A stretch of DNA of 35,846 nt from Azospirillum sp. 412522 (lineage in GTDB: Bacteria > Pseudomonadota > Alphaproteobacteria > Azospirillales > Azospirillaceae), in NCBI RefSeq assembly GCF_019805165.1, contig NZ_RWIJ01000043.1, positions 1 through 35,846 of the forward strand, given 5' to 3'. Below are positions 26,833 through 33,185 of the stretch, in pieces. Each line of letters starts with the position of its first letter. Within the stretch, counting starts at the first letter, position 1. The notes under the pieces are model-generated. The model did no database searches and was not told the DNA's origin. It was given only the letters and a program-made list of their open reading frames with translations. A program made the position numbers and the translations under genes.

Positions 26833-27900
26833 TTAGCGCGTCAGGCCGTGGGCGATGTTGGGAATGTCGAGCGGGACGAAGCCGTAATGCTTCAGCCAGC
26901 GCAGGTCGGCTTCGAAGAAGGTGCGCAGGTCGGGGATGCCGTATTTCAGCATGGCGACGCGCTCCACCCCCATGCCGAAGGCGAAGCCCTGGTACCGGGT
27001 GCTGTCGATGCCGCAGGCTTCCAGCACGTTGGGGTGGACCATGCCGCAGCCGAGGATCTCCAGCCAGTCGCCGTAATTGCCCAGCTTCAGCTCGCCGCCC
27101 TTGCGCGAGCAGCCGATATCGACCTCCGCCGACGGTTCGGTGAAGGGGAAGAAGCTGGGGCGGAAGCGCAGCGGCAGGTCGTCCACGTCGAAGAAGGCGC
27201 GGCAGAACTCGACGAGGCAGCCCTTCAGGTGCCCCATGTTGGTCGCCTCGTCGATGACCAGCCCCTCGATCTGGTGGAACATCGGGGTGTGGGTCATGTC
27301 GTAGTCGGAGCGGTAGGTCCGCCCCGGCGCGATGATGCGGATCGGCGGCTTGTTGTTCAGCATGGTGCGGACCTGCACCGGGCTGGTGTGGGTGCGCAGC
27401 AGCATCTTCTTGTCGCCCGAGTCGGGCAGATAGAAGGTGTCGTGCATGTCGCGCGCCGGGTGGCCGGGCGGGAAGTTCAGGGCGGTGAAGTTGTGGAAAT
27501 CATCCTCGATGTCCGGCCCTTCGGCGACCGAGAAGCCCATCTCGGCGAAGATGGCGACCATCTCGTCCATCGTCTGGCTGATCGGGTGGATGCGCCCCTC
27601 GGTCTCCGGCCGGACCGGCAGGGTGACGTCGACCCGCTCGGCCTCCAGCCGCGCCTTCAGGTGGGCGGCGGCGAGGTCGGCCTTGCGCGCGTCGATGGCG
27701 GCGGCGATCTCGTCCTTCAGCGCGTTGAGCTGCTGCCCGCGCTCCTTGCGCTCGTCGGGGGTGAGGGTCCCCAGCTCCTTCATGAAGCCGGTGATGCGCC
27801 CCTTCTTGCCGAGCGCGGAGACCCGCACCTCGTCCAGCGCCGAAAGGTCGGCGGCGGCGTTGACCTGCGACAGAAGTTCGTCTTTCAGCGCGTCGAGCAT
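26833..27900 (-). CDS. pheS: Phenylalanine-tRNA ligase alpha subunit
   Basis: 355 residues, a class II aminoacyl-tRNA synthetase. The N-terminal coiled coil (MLDALKDELLSQVNAAADLS to about 90) binds tRNA. Catalytic motif 2 is in APGRTYRSDYDMTHTPMFHQ and motif 3 in GFAFGMGVERVAMLKYGIPD. A Phe-pocket segment, FTEPSAEVDI, is also visible. The start is ATG 27898-27900, giving the usual MLDALKDEL; an upstream start adds five residues without family support. It follows rplT by 136 bp, with a terminator-like hairpin in between, and precedes pheT by 12 bp. Confidence 0.97.
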   Translation of the reverse strand: MLDALKDELLSQVNAAADLSALDEVRVSALGKKGRITGFMKELGTLTPDERKERGQQLNALKDEIAAAIDARKADLAAAHLKARLEAERVDVTLPVRPETEGRIHPISQTMDEMVAIFAEMGFSVAEGPDIEDDFHNFTALNFPPGHPARDMHDTFYLPDSGDKKMLLRTHTSPVQVRTMLNNKPPIRIIAPGRTYRSDYDMTHTPMFHQIEGLVIDEATNMGHLKGCLVEFCRAFFDVDDLPLRFRPSFFPFTEPSAEVDIGCSRKGGELKLGNYGDWLEILGCGMVHPNVLEACGIDSTRYQGFAFGMGVERVAMLKYGIPDLRTFFEADLRWLKHYGFVPLDIPNIAHGLTR

Positions 27901-27936
27901 GGCGGTTCCCGGCAAGCGTGGGGAAGAAAACGGTGC

Positions 27937-27975
27937 AAAAAGAAAAAGGGAGCCGGCCCAGCGGCCCGGCTCCCT
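27937..27975 (-). terminator. Terminator-like hairpin between rplT and pheS
   Basis: Read on the minus strand, AGGGAGCCGG (27975-27966) and CCGGCTCCCT (27956-27947) form a perfect 10-bp stem with a 9-nt loop, then TTTTTCTTTTT (27947-27937). It is a full intrinsic terminator in form. Since pheS starts only 37 bp beyond, it either ends the rpmI-rplT transcript or acts as an attenuator for pheST. A second weaker stem (about 28003-28028) lies just after rplT. Confidence 0.8.
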
Positions 27976-28036
27976 TCTCTTACAACTGACGCCGTGACGG
28001 CAAGCGTTCCCTGACTTAGAGGAAACGCGAGGCGCG

Positions 28037-28408
28037 TTACGCGGCGGCCTTGGAGGCGAGCGCGGCCTGGGCCTTGTCCACCAGGGTCTTAAAGGCCTCC
28101 GGCTCGCGCGCGGCCAGATCGGACAGGACCTTGCGGTCGATCTCGATGCCGGCCAGCTTGATGCCGTTGATGAAGCGCGAGTAGGTCAGGCCGTACTGAC
28201 GGACGCCGGCGTTGATGCGCTGGATCCACAGGCCGCGGAAATCGCGCTTCTTGTTGCGACGGTCGCGGTAGGCGTAACGAAGCGCCTTCTCGACCTTCTC
28301 GATCGCAATGCGGAAATTCTTGGAATTGCGACCCCGGTAGCCCTTGGCGAGCTTCAGGATCTTGCGGTGACGGGCGTGCGTCGTGACGCCGCGCTTAACA
28401 CGAGCCAT
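28037..28408 (-). CDS. rplT: 50S ribosomal protein L20
   Basis: 123 residues, normal length is about 118. The basic N-terminal tail MARVKRGVTTHARHRKILK and the helical body YRDRRNKKRDFRGLWIQRIN and GLTYSRFINGIKLAGIEIDR are diagnostic. L20 is an early 23S rRNA-binding assembly protein and, in several bacteria, represses its own operon. It lies 35 bp after rpmI with a plain start at ATG 28406-28408. A terminator-like hairpin separates it from pheS. Confidence 0.98.
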   Translation of the reverse strand: MARVKRGVTTHARHRKILKLAKGYRGRNSKNFRIAIEKVEKALRYAYRDRRNKKRDFRGLWIQRINAGVRQYGLTYSRFINGIKLAGIEIDRKVLSDLAAREPEAFKTLVDKAQAALASKAAA

Positions 28409-28443
28409 GGTTCAGTCCTTCCGAATTCTATGATGTGCCGAGA

Positions 28444-28644
28444 TCAGGCGTTGCGCAGCCAGTTCTTCAGCACCGTGCGGGCGTTGGAATCGCACAGGGT
28501 CATCATGCCGCGCGCGTTGCGCTTCATGTTCGGGGACTTCTGTTCCAGGCAGTGGCGCTTGTAGGCGGCCTGAGCGCGGACCTTACCCGTGGCGGTCACC
28601 TTGAAGCGCTTCTTGGCGCCGCTCTTCGTCTTCAGCTTGGGCAT
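28444..28644 (-). CDS. rpmI: 50S ribosomal protein L35
   Basis: 66 residues with the L35 signature PKLKTKSGAKKRFKVTATGK and C-terminal ARTVLKNWLRNA. AGGAAA sits 4 nt before ATG 28642-28644. The promoter about 90 nt upstream makes rpmI the first gene of rpmI-rplT(-pheST). infC, often directly upstream in other bacteria, is not here; upstream DNA holds repeats and the divergent ubiE. Confidence 0.97.
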   Translation of the reverse strand: MPKLKTKSGAKKRFKVTATGKVRAQAAYKRHCLEQKSPNMKRNARGMMTLCDSNARTVLKNWLRNA

Positions 28645-28741
28645 TTTCGTTTCCTAGAGGGAAATGAGGCGGAATTTCCAGCGGACGGGTGGGCATGCCC
28701 TGAGCCATACGGCCCAGCCTCGCCGCCCGTGGAAGGATGGG

Positions 28742-28770
28742 CTTATACGCGCGGGGACGGGGGGATGCAA
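28742..28770 (-). promoter_or_regulatory. Probable sigma-70 promoter of rpmI-rplT
   Basis: On the minus strand TTGCAT (28770-28765), a 17-bp spacer, then TATAAG (28747-28742). This is the closest match to the sigma-70 consensus I found in the window. Initiation near 28735 leaves a leader of about 90 nt, long enough for L20-type translational feedback. Confidence 0.65.
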
Positions 28771-28807
28771 GGGGGATGTGGGACTTGGAGCGCTTTGGGA
28801 TCAGTCG

Positions 28808-28873
28808 CCCTCTCCCGCCTCGGGAGAGGGAGGGGACCCGCGCCCGCGGCGCGGGGAGGGTGAGGGGTGATGC
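28808..28873. repeat. Single unit of the intergenic repeat family
   Basis: CCCTCTCCCG...CGGGAGAGGG followed by AGGGGACCCG and GGGAGGGTGAGGGGTGATGC. It matches one arm of the inverted repeat at 4810-4954 almost throughout, including the GGGTGAGGGGTGAT end. Confidence 0.7.
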
Positions 28874-28969
28874 AAGGCTCCGGAAGTGCACGGTTTCCCA
28901 ACGCCCCTCCACACATCCATTCACCCCATGCTAGGATTCTACACCCAACTTCTTGAGGGAAGGACCAGA

Positions 28970-29005
28970 TGGAACATCGGTCGAAAACTGTTTCACTCTG
29001 TTCCA
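28970..29005. repeat. GTTCCA motif, copy 3
   Basis: TGGAAC at 28970-28975, GTTTCA (one mismatch) at 28990-28995 and GTTCCA at 29000-29005. The last two are 10 bp apart, as in all copies. The arm-to-site distance is 20 bp here, against 28 in the lepA copies. CGAAAAC precedes the first site. Confidence 0.7.
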
Positions 29006-29046
29006 TCCTGCACCGGACCACCGGCATACCGCCCGACCGCGCCCCA

Positions 29047-29082
29047 TGGAACAGATTGGGAAAACTGTTCCACGCTGTTCCA
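29047..29082. repeat. GTTCCA motif, copy 4
   Basis: TGGAAC at 29047-29052, GTTCCA at 29067-29072 and 29077-29082; distances of 20 and 10 bp, as in copy 3. GGAAAAC precedes the first site. It starts 77 bp after copy 3. Confidence 0.75.
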
Positions 29083-29159
29083 TCACCCGCATCTGGCGGC
29101 CGACGCCTCCGCCGCCCTACGCCATTCGCCGCAGCGCCTTCCGCACCGCACGCCCCCGC

Positions 29160-29188
29160 TGGCGCATGGCCTCTGCCCGCGCTATGTT
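29160..29188 (+). promoter_or_regulatory. Probable promoter of ubiE, predicting a leaderless transcript
   Basis: TGGCGC (29160-29165), a 17-bp spacer, then TATGTT (29183-29188) in CTATGTTCCCGGC, the same 13 bp as before lepA. The start site expected about 7 nt downstream coincides with ATG 29196, and no Shine-Dalgarno precedes that ATG. Confidence 0.5.
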
Positions 29189-29195
29189 CCCGGCC

Positions 29196-29972
29196 ATGAG
29201 CGACCGCATCCCCGACCCGCAAAAGCCCGCGTCCGGTGCCGAAGGCAACTGGTTCGGCTTCACCCCCGTCGATCCGTCCGCCAAGTCCGGGCTGGTCCGC
29301 GCCGTCTTCGACAGCGTGGCGACCAACTACGACCTGATGAACGACCTGATGTCGGGCGGCATCCATCGGCTGTGGAAGGACACGCTGATGGAGATGGTGG
29401 CGCCCAAGCCGGACATGACCCTGCTGGACGTGGCAGGCGGCACCGGCGACATCGCCTTCCGCTTCCTGAAGAAGGGCGGCGGGGCGGCGGTGGTCTGCGA
29501 CATCACCGAGGCGATGGTCCGGGTCGGCCGCGACCGCGCCATCGACCGCAACATCCTGTCCGGCGTGCAATGGACGGTCGGCGACGCGGAAAAGCTGCCG
29601 ATCGCCCCGCGCTCGGTCGACGCCTACACCATCGCCTTCGGCCTGCGCAACGTCACCCGCATCGACGAGGCGATCAAGGAGGCCCACCGCGTCCTGAAGC
29701 CGGGCGGCAAGTTCTACTGCCTGGAATTCAGCCACGTCGTCCTGCCGGTGCTGCGCGAGCTGTACGACGTCTATTCCTTCCAGGTGCTGCCCTTCATGGG
29801 CCGCGTCGTGGCGAAGGACGAGGCGAGCTACCGCTATCTGGCCGAGAGCATCCGCCGCTTCCCGCCGCAGGCCGATCTGGCGAAGCGGATCGAGGCCGCC
29901 GGATTCGGTGCGGTGCGCGTGCGCAACCTGTCGGGCGGGATCGCCGCCATCCATTCCGGCTGGCGGATCTAG
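29196..29972 (+). CDS. ubiE: Demethylmenaquinone/ubiquinone C-methyltransferase UbiE
   Basis: 258 residues. It is a SAM-dependent class I methyltransferase that C-methylates the benzoquinol ring in ubiquinone synthesis. Seen: FDSVATNYDLMNDLMSGGIH (a UbiE signature), the SAM-binding motif LLDVAGGTGDIAFRF, the acidic loop DITEAMV, and AFGLRNVTRIDEAI with VLKPGGKF, a second UbiE signature. It is full length. The start ATG 29196 has no Shine-Dalgarno; an in-frame ATG at 29184 lies inside the putative -10 element. ubiB follows after 6 bp, so the two form an operon in one pathway. Downstream coaBC, common after ubiB in relatives, is absent. Confidence 0.96.
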   Translation: MSDRIPDPQKPASGAEGNWFGFTPVDPSAKSGLVRAVFDSVATNYDLMNDLMSGGIHRLWKDTLMEMVAPKPDMTLLDVAGGTGDIAFRFLKKGGGAAVVCDITEAMVRVGRDRAIDRNILSGVQWTVGDAEKLPIAPRSVDAYTIAFGLRNVTRIDEAIKEAHRVLKPGGKFYCLEFSHVVLPVLRELYDVYSFQVLPFMGRVVAKDEASYRYLAESIRRFPPQADLAKRIEAAGFGAVRVRNLSGGIAAIHSGWRI

Positions 29973-29978
29973 GCTCCC

Positions 29979-31517
29979 GTGTTCCGCATCCTGCGCAACC
30001 TGATCCGGATGGCCGTCATCGGCCGGACGGTCGCCCGTCACGACGCCCTGCCCACCAGCCTGCTCGGCACCGCCCCCGGCCTCTTGTGGCTGTGGCGCCG
30101 CATCGCCCGCAAGGACGTGCCCGGCCGCGAGGGCGAGCGGCTGGCCCGCGCGCTGGCCGAACTCGGGCCCACCTACATCAAGCTGGGGCAGCTGCTCTCC
30201 ACCCGCTCCGATCTGGTCGGCGAGCGGATGGCGGTCGATCTGGCCGAGTTGCAGGACAAGCTGCCGCCCTTCCCCGGCGATCAGGCCCGCGCCATCGTCG
30301 AGGCGGAGTTCGGCCAGCCGGTCCAGGCCCTGTTCCAGAGCTTCGACGACAGGCCGGTCGCCGCCGCCTCCATCGCCCAGGTCCATTTCGCCGTCACCGC
30401 CGAGGGGCAGGAGGTGGCGGTCAAGGTGCTGCGCCCCGGCATCGAGGCGGCGTTCGAACGCGACATCGACCTGTTCTACCGGCTGGCGGCGCTCGCCCAA
30501 TGGGTGCTGCCCCGGCTGAAGCGCCTGCGGCTGGTCGAGGTGGTCGACACCTTCGCCCGCACCTCGCGGCTGGAGATGGATCTGCGGATGGAGGCCGCCG
30601 CCGCGTCGGAGCTGGCGTCGAACTTCAAGGACGATGACACCTTCAACGTGCCGAAGGTCGATTGGGAGCGCACCGGCGGCCGGGTGCTGACGCTGGAGCG
30701 CATCCGCGGCTTCAAGGTGGACGAGCCGGCCCGCATCTCCGCCGCCGGCTTCGACCGCGACGAGATCCTGGCGATGGCCTCGGCCAGCTTCTTCAACCAG
30801 GTGTTCCGCGACGGCTTCTTCCACGCCGACCTGCACCCCGGCAACCTGTTCATCAACGAACAGGGCACCATCACCGCCGTCGATTTCGGCATCATGGGCC
30901 GGCTGGACCGCGAGACGCGCTACTACCTCGCCGACATGCTGATCGGCTTCCTGACCGGCGACTACCGCCGCGTCGCCGTCGTGCATTTCGAGGCCGGCTA
31001 CGTCCCGCGCCACCAGTCGATCGAGATCTTCACCCAGGCCTGCCGCGCCATCGGCGAGCCGTTGCAGAACAAGCCGCTGGCCGACATCTCGGTCGGCCGG
31101 CTGCTGGCCCAGCTGTTCGCCGTCACCGAACAGTTCGAGATGGAGACCCAGCCGCAGCTGCTCCTCCTCCAGAAGAGCATGCTGACCGCAGAGGGCGTCG
31201 GCCGGCTGCTGAACCCCAACATCAACATGTGGGAACTGGCCCGGCCGCTGATCGAGGAGTGGATGCGCGAGAACCGCGGGCCGGAGGCGCAGTTCATCAA
31301 CGATGCCGGCGCCATCCTGTCCACCGTCCGCCGCCTGCCCGCCCTGGTCAGCGAGGCGGAGCGGGTGACCCGCGACATGGCGGAGGGCGGGGTGCGGCTG
31401 CATCCCCAGACCGTCCGCCAAGTGCTGAACGGCTGGGAAAGCCGCCGCCGCTCGGACCGCGCCGCCCTGTGGGTGATCGCGGCCCTGCTGGCGGTGATCG
31501 CCGTCCAGATGCTGTAA
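29979..31517 (+). CDS. ubiB: UbiB, atypical kinase-like ubiquinone biosynthesis protein
   Basis: 512 residues from GTG 29979, 6 bp after ubiE. An ABC1/UbiB-family protein kinase-like fold with the diagnostic KxGQ motif (Lys68-Gln71, GPTYIKLGQLLSTRSD), the Ala-rich loop PVAAASIAQVH (126-136), the ATP-site Lys149 in EVAVKVLRPG, the catalytic-loop-like DLHPGN (284-289) and the metal-binding Asp302 in VDFG. A hydrophobic C-terminal segment (about 491-511, ALWVIAALLAVIAVQML) anchors it in the inner membrane. UbiB ATPase activity supports coenzyme Q synthesis, probably by releasing lipid-like intermediates from the membrane. Length and motif order are normal. Confidence 0.96.
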   Translation: MFRILRNLIRMAVIGRTVARHDALPTSLLGTAPGLLWLWRRIARKDVPGREGERLARALAELGPTYIKLGQLLSTRSDLVGERMAVDLAELQDKLPPFPGDQARAIVEAEFGQPVQALFQSFDDRPVAAASIAQVHFAVTAEGQEVAVKVLRPGIEAAFERDIDLFYRLAALAQWVLPRLKRLRLVEVVDTFARTSRLEMDLRMEAAAASELASNFKDDDTFNVPKVDWERTGGRVLTLERIRGFKVDEPARISAAGFDRDEILAMASASFFNQVFRDGFFHADLHPGNLFINEQGTITAVDFGIMGRLDRETRYYLADMLIGFLTGDYRRVAVVHFEAGYVPRHQSIEIFTQACRAIGEPLQNKPLADISVGRLLAQLFAVTEQFEMETQPQLLLLQKSMLTAEGVGRLLNPNINMWELARPLIEEWMRENRGPEAQFINDAGAILSTVRRLPALVSEAERVTRDMAEGGVRLHPQTVRQVLNGWESRRRSDRAALWVIAALLAVIAVQML

Positions 31518-31519
31518 AC

Positions 31520-32446
31520 TCAGTAACCTCGGCTGCGGTCCACCAGATTGGGCAGCGGCCGGCCTTCGCGGAGCGCCGTCACCGCCGTCGCCACCTGCAC
31601 GGCGCAGCGTGACGGGTGGGTGACCCCGGCGACATGGGGGGTGACGCGGACATTCGGATGGCGCCAGAGCGGATGGTCCGGCGGCAGCGGCTCCGTCGCG
31701 AAGACGTCCAGGCTGGCGCCGCGCAGGTGCCCGCTCTCCAGCGCGTCGAGCAGGTCGGATTCGACCAGATGACCGCCGCGCGCAGCGTTGATGACCACCG
31801 CCCCCTTGGGCAAGGCGGCGAAAAGCTTCGCATTCAGGATGCCGCGGGTCTCGTCGGTCAGCGGCAGCAGGCAGACCAGGACATCGCAGTGCGGCAGCAT
31901 CGCCGCCAGCCCGTCGGGGCCGGAGAAGCTCTCCACCCCCTCGATGCTCTTGGGGCTGCGGCTCCAGCCCATCAGCCGGTACTCCAGCGTCCGCAGCGTG
32001 CGGGCCGACGCCGCCCCCAGCTCCCCCATCCCCAGGAAGCCGACGGTCACCTCGGACGCCGGGCGATGGTCCAGCTGCTCCCATCGCGCCTCGGCCTGGA
32101 GGGCGGCATACTGGTCCATCAACCGGTGCCAGTACAGAACCTGGAAGACCACATAACCGGCCATGTCGACGGTCAGCCCGTCCGCCACCATGCGCACCAG
32201 CGGCACGTCCGGCAAGGTCGGGTCCTGCAGGATCGGCTCCACCCCGGCGCCCAGCGACACGATCAGCTTCAGGTTGGGCAGGGTCGCCAGCATGCCGGCC
32301 GGCGGCTTCCACACCACCGCCACCTCGATGTCGGCGACGTCGCCGGTCTCGGGCCAGACGCGCATCTCCAGGTCGGGAAGATGGCGGGCAATCTCCCGGC
32401 GCCAATCCTCGGCGCTGTCGCTGGCGGAGCAGAACAGAAGCGTCAC
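31520..32446 (-). CDS. ghrA: Glyoxylate/hydroxypyruvate reductase A-like dehydrogenase
   Basis: 308 residues, close to E. coli GhrA (about 312). It is a D-2-hydroxyacid dehydrogenase that reduces glyoxylate to glycolate or hydroxypyruvate to glycerate with NADPH or NADH. The Rossmann motif is VGFLGMGELGAAS. The catalytic triad is visible: Arg in VVINAARGGHLVESDLL, Glu in DVFATEPLPPDHPLW and His in VRVTPHVAGVTHP. WSRSPK after the nucleotide fold favours NADP binding. The start GTG 32444-32446 has AGGGG 8 nt upstream. It converges on ubiB with only 2 bp between stops and diverges from rluE. Substrate preference is inferred from the family. Confidence 0.85.
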   Translation of the reverse strand: MTLLFCSASDSAEDWRREIARHLPDLEMRVWPETGDVADIEVAVVWKPPAGMLATLPNLKLIVSLGAGVEPILQDPTLPDVPLVRMVADGLTVDMAGYVVFQVLYWHRLMDQYAALQAEARWEQLDHRPASEVTVGFLGMGELGAASARTLRTLEYRLMGWSRSPKSIEGVESFSGPDGLAAMLPHCDVLVCLLPLTDETRGILNAKLFAALPKGAVVINAARGGHLVESDLLDALESGHLRGASLDVFATEPLPPDHPLWRHPNVRVTPHVAGVTHPSRCAVQVATAVTALREGRPLPNLVDRSRGY

Positions 32447-32525
32447 GGCCGAACCCCTGCTATCTAGGTCTGTATTGGGGTGCGAACGATAGCGCCTTTC
32501 CCGAACTCCGCAAGGAAGCAAAGCC

Positions 32526-33185
32526 GTGCCGCGCCTGATCCTGCTGAACAAGCCCTACGGCGTGCTGCCGCAATTCACCGACGACCAGGGCCGCCCGACC
32601 CTGGCGGAACTGGTGCCGGTGAAGGGTGTCTATGCCGCGGGACGGCTCGACCGCGACAGCGAGGGGCTGCTGGCGCTGAGCGATGACGGAGCGCTGATCG
32701 CCCGCATCGCATCGCCCGCCAACAAGATGCCCAAGACCTATTGGGTGCAGGTGGAAGGCGTGCCGACCGACGAGGCGCTGGAGGCGCTGCGCCGCGGCGT
32801 CACGTTGAAGGACGGCCCCACCCTGCCGGCCGACGTGCGGCGGATGGAGGAGCCCCTGTCGCTGTGGCCGCGCGATCCGCCGGTGCGCTACCGCGCCGCC
32901 ATCCCCACCAGCTGGATAGCGCTCACCATCCGCGAGGGGCGCAACCGGCAGGTCCGCCGCATGACCGCGGCAGTCGGCTTCCCCACCCTGCGGCTGATCC
33001 GCTGGTCGATCGGCGACTGGACGCTGGACGGGCTGGCGCCGGGGCAGTGGCGGGAGGTCCCCCAACCGCCCGCGACACCCGACAAAGGGCCAAGAGCCCC
33101 GGCACCAACCGGCAAGCGCGGCTCCGTCAAGCCGCGCCGAACAGCTGCTCTTCGCTCAGCGCCATCACGCTCGCGGAGCCGTTGA
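32526..33185 (+). CDS. rluE: 23S rRNA pseudouridine(2457) synthase RluE
   Basis: 219 residues from GTG 32526 with AAGGAA upstream. The RsuA/RluB/E/F-type core is highly similar to E. coli RluE: LNKPYGVLPQFTD, YAAGRLDRDSEGLLAL with catalytic Asp42, GVTLKDGPTLPAD and REGRNRQVRRMTAAVGFPTL. It isomerises U2457 of 23S rRNA in the peptidyl transferase region. No N-terminal S4 domain is present, as expected for RluE. The C-terminal tail (about 185-219) is Pro/Arg/Lys-rich and not conserved; its last 59 bp overlap the 3' end of the convergent acyl-CoA dehydrogenase gene. Confidence 0.93.
   Translation: MPRLILLNKPYGVLPQFTDDQGRPTLAELVPVKGVYAAGRLDRDSEGLLALSDDGALIARIASPANKMPKTYWVQVEGVPTDEALEALRRGVTLKDGPTLPADVRRMEEPLSLWPRDPPVRYRAAIPTSWIALTIREGRNRQVRRMTAAVGFPTLRLIRWSIGDWTLDGLAPGQWREVPQPPATPDKGPRAPAPTGKRGSVKPRRTAALRSAPSRSRSR

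Larger units (their letters stand above)
28645..29195. other. Divergent rpmI/ubiE intergenic region
   Basis: 551 bp with no convincing gene. From left to right: the rpmI leader of about 90 nt (28645-28735); the rpmI promoter (28742-28770, minus); a single unit of the intergenic repeat family (28808-28873); two copies of the GTTCCA motif (28970-29005 and 29047-29082); and the ubiE promoter (29160-29188). Short forward frames in the GTTCCA segment have no family resemblance. Confidence 0.75.

Noticed and set aside
24193..28014. Very long plus-strand open frame antisense to pheT and pheS
   Set aside because: Long antisense frames are expected at about 70% GC; the minus strand encodes unmistakable PheS and PheT with operon spacing and ribosome-binding sites.
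27976..28036. Phe-rich leader peptide for pheST attenuation
   Set aside because: No start codon followed by Phe codons is present between rplT and the hairpin.
28743..32405. 1220-codon minus-strand open frame across the ubiE/ubiB region
   Set aside because: It is antisense to UbiE and UbiB, which carry all family motifs; the product shows no recognisable domain.
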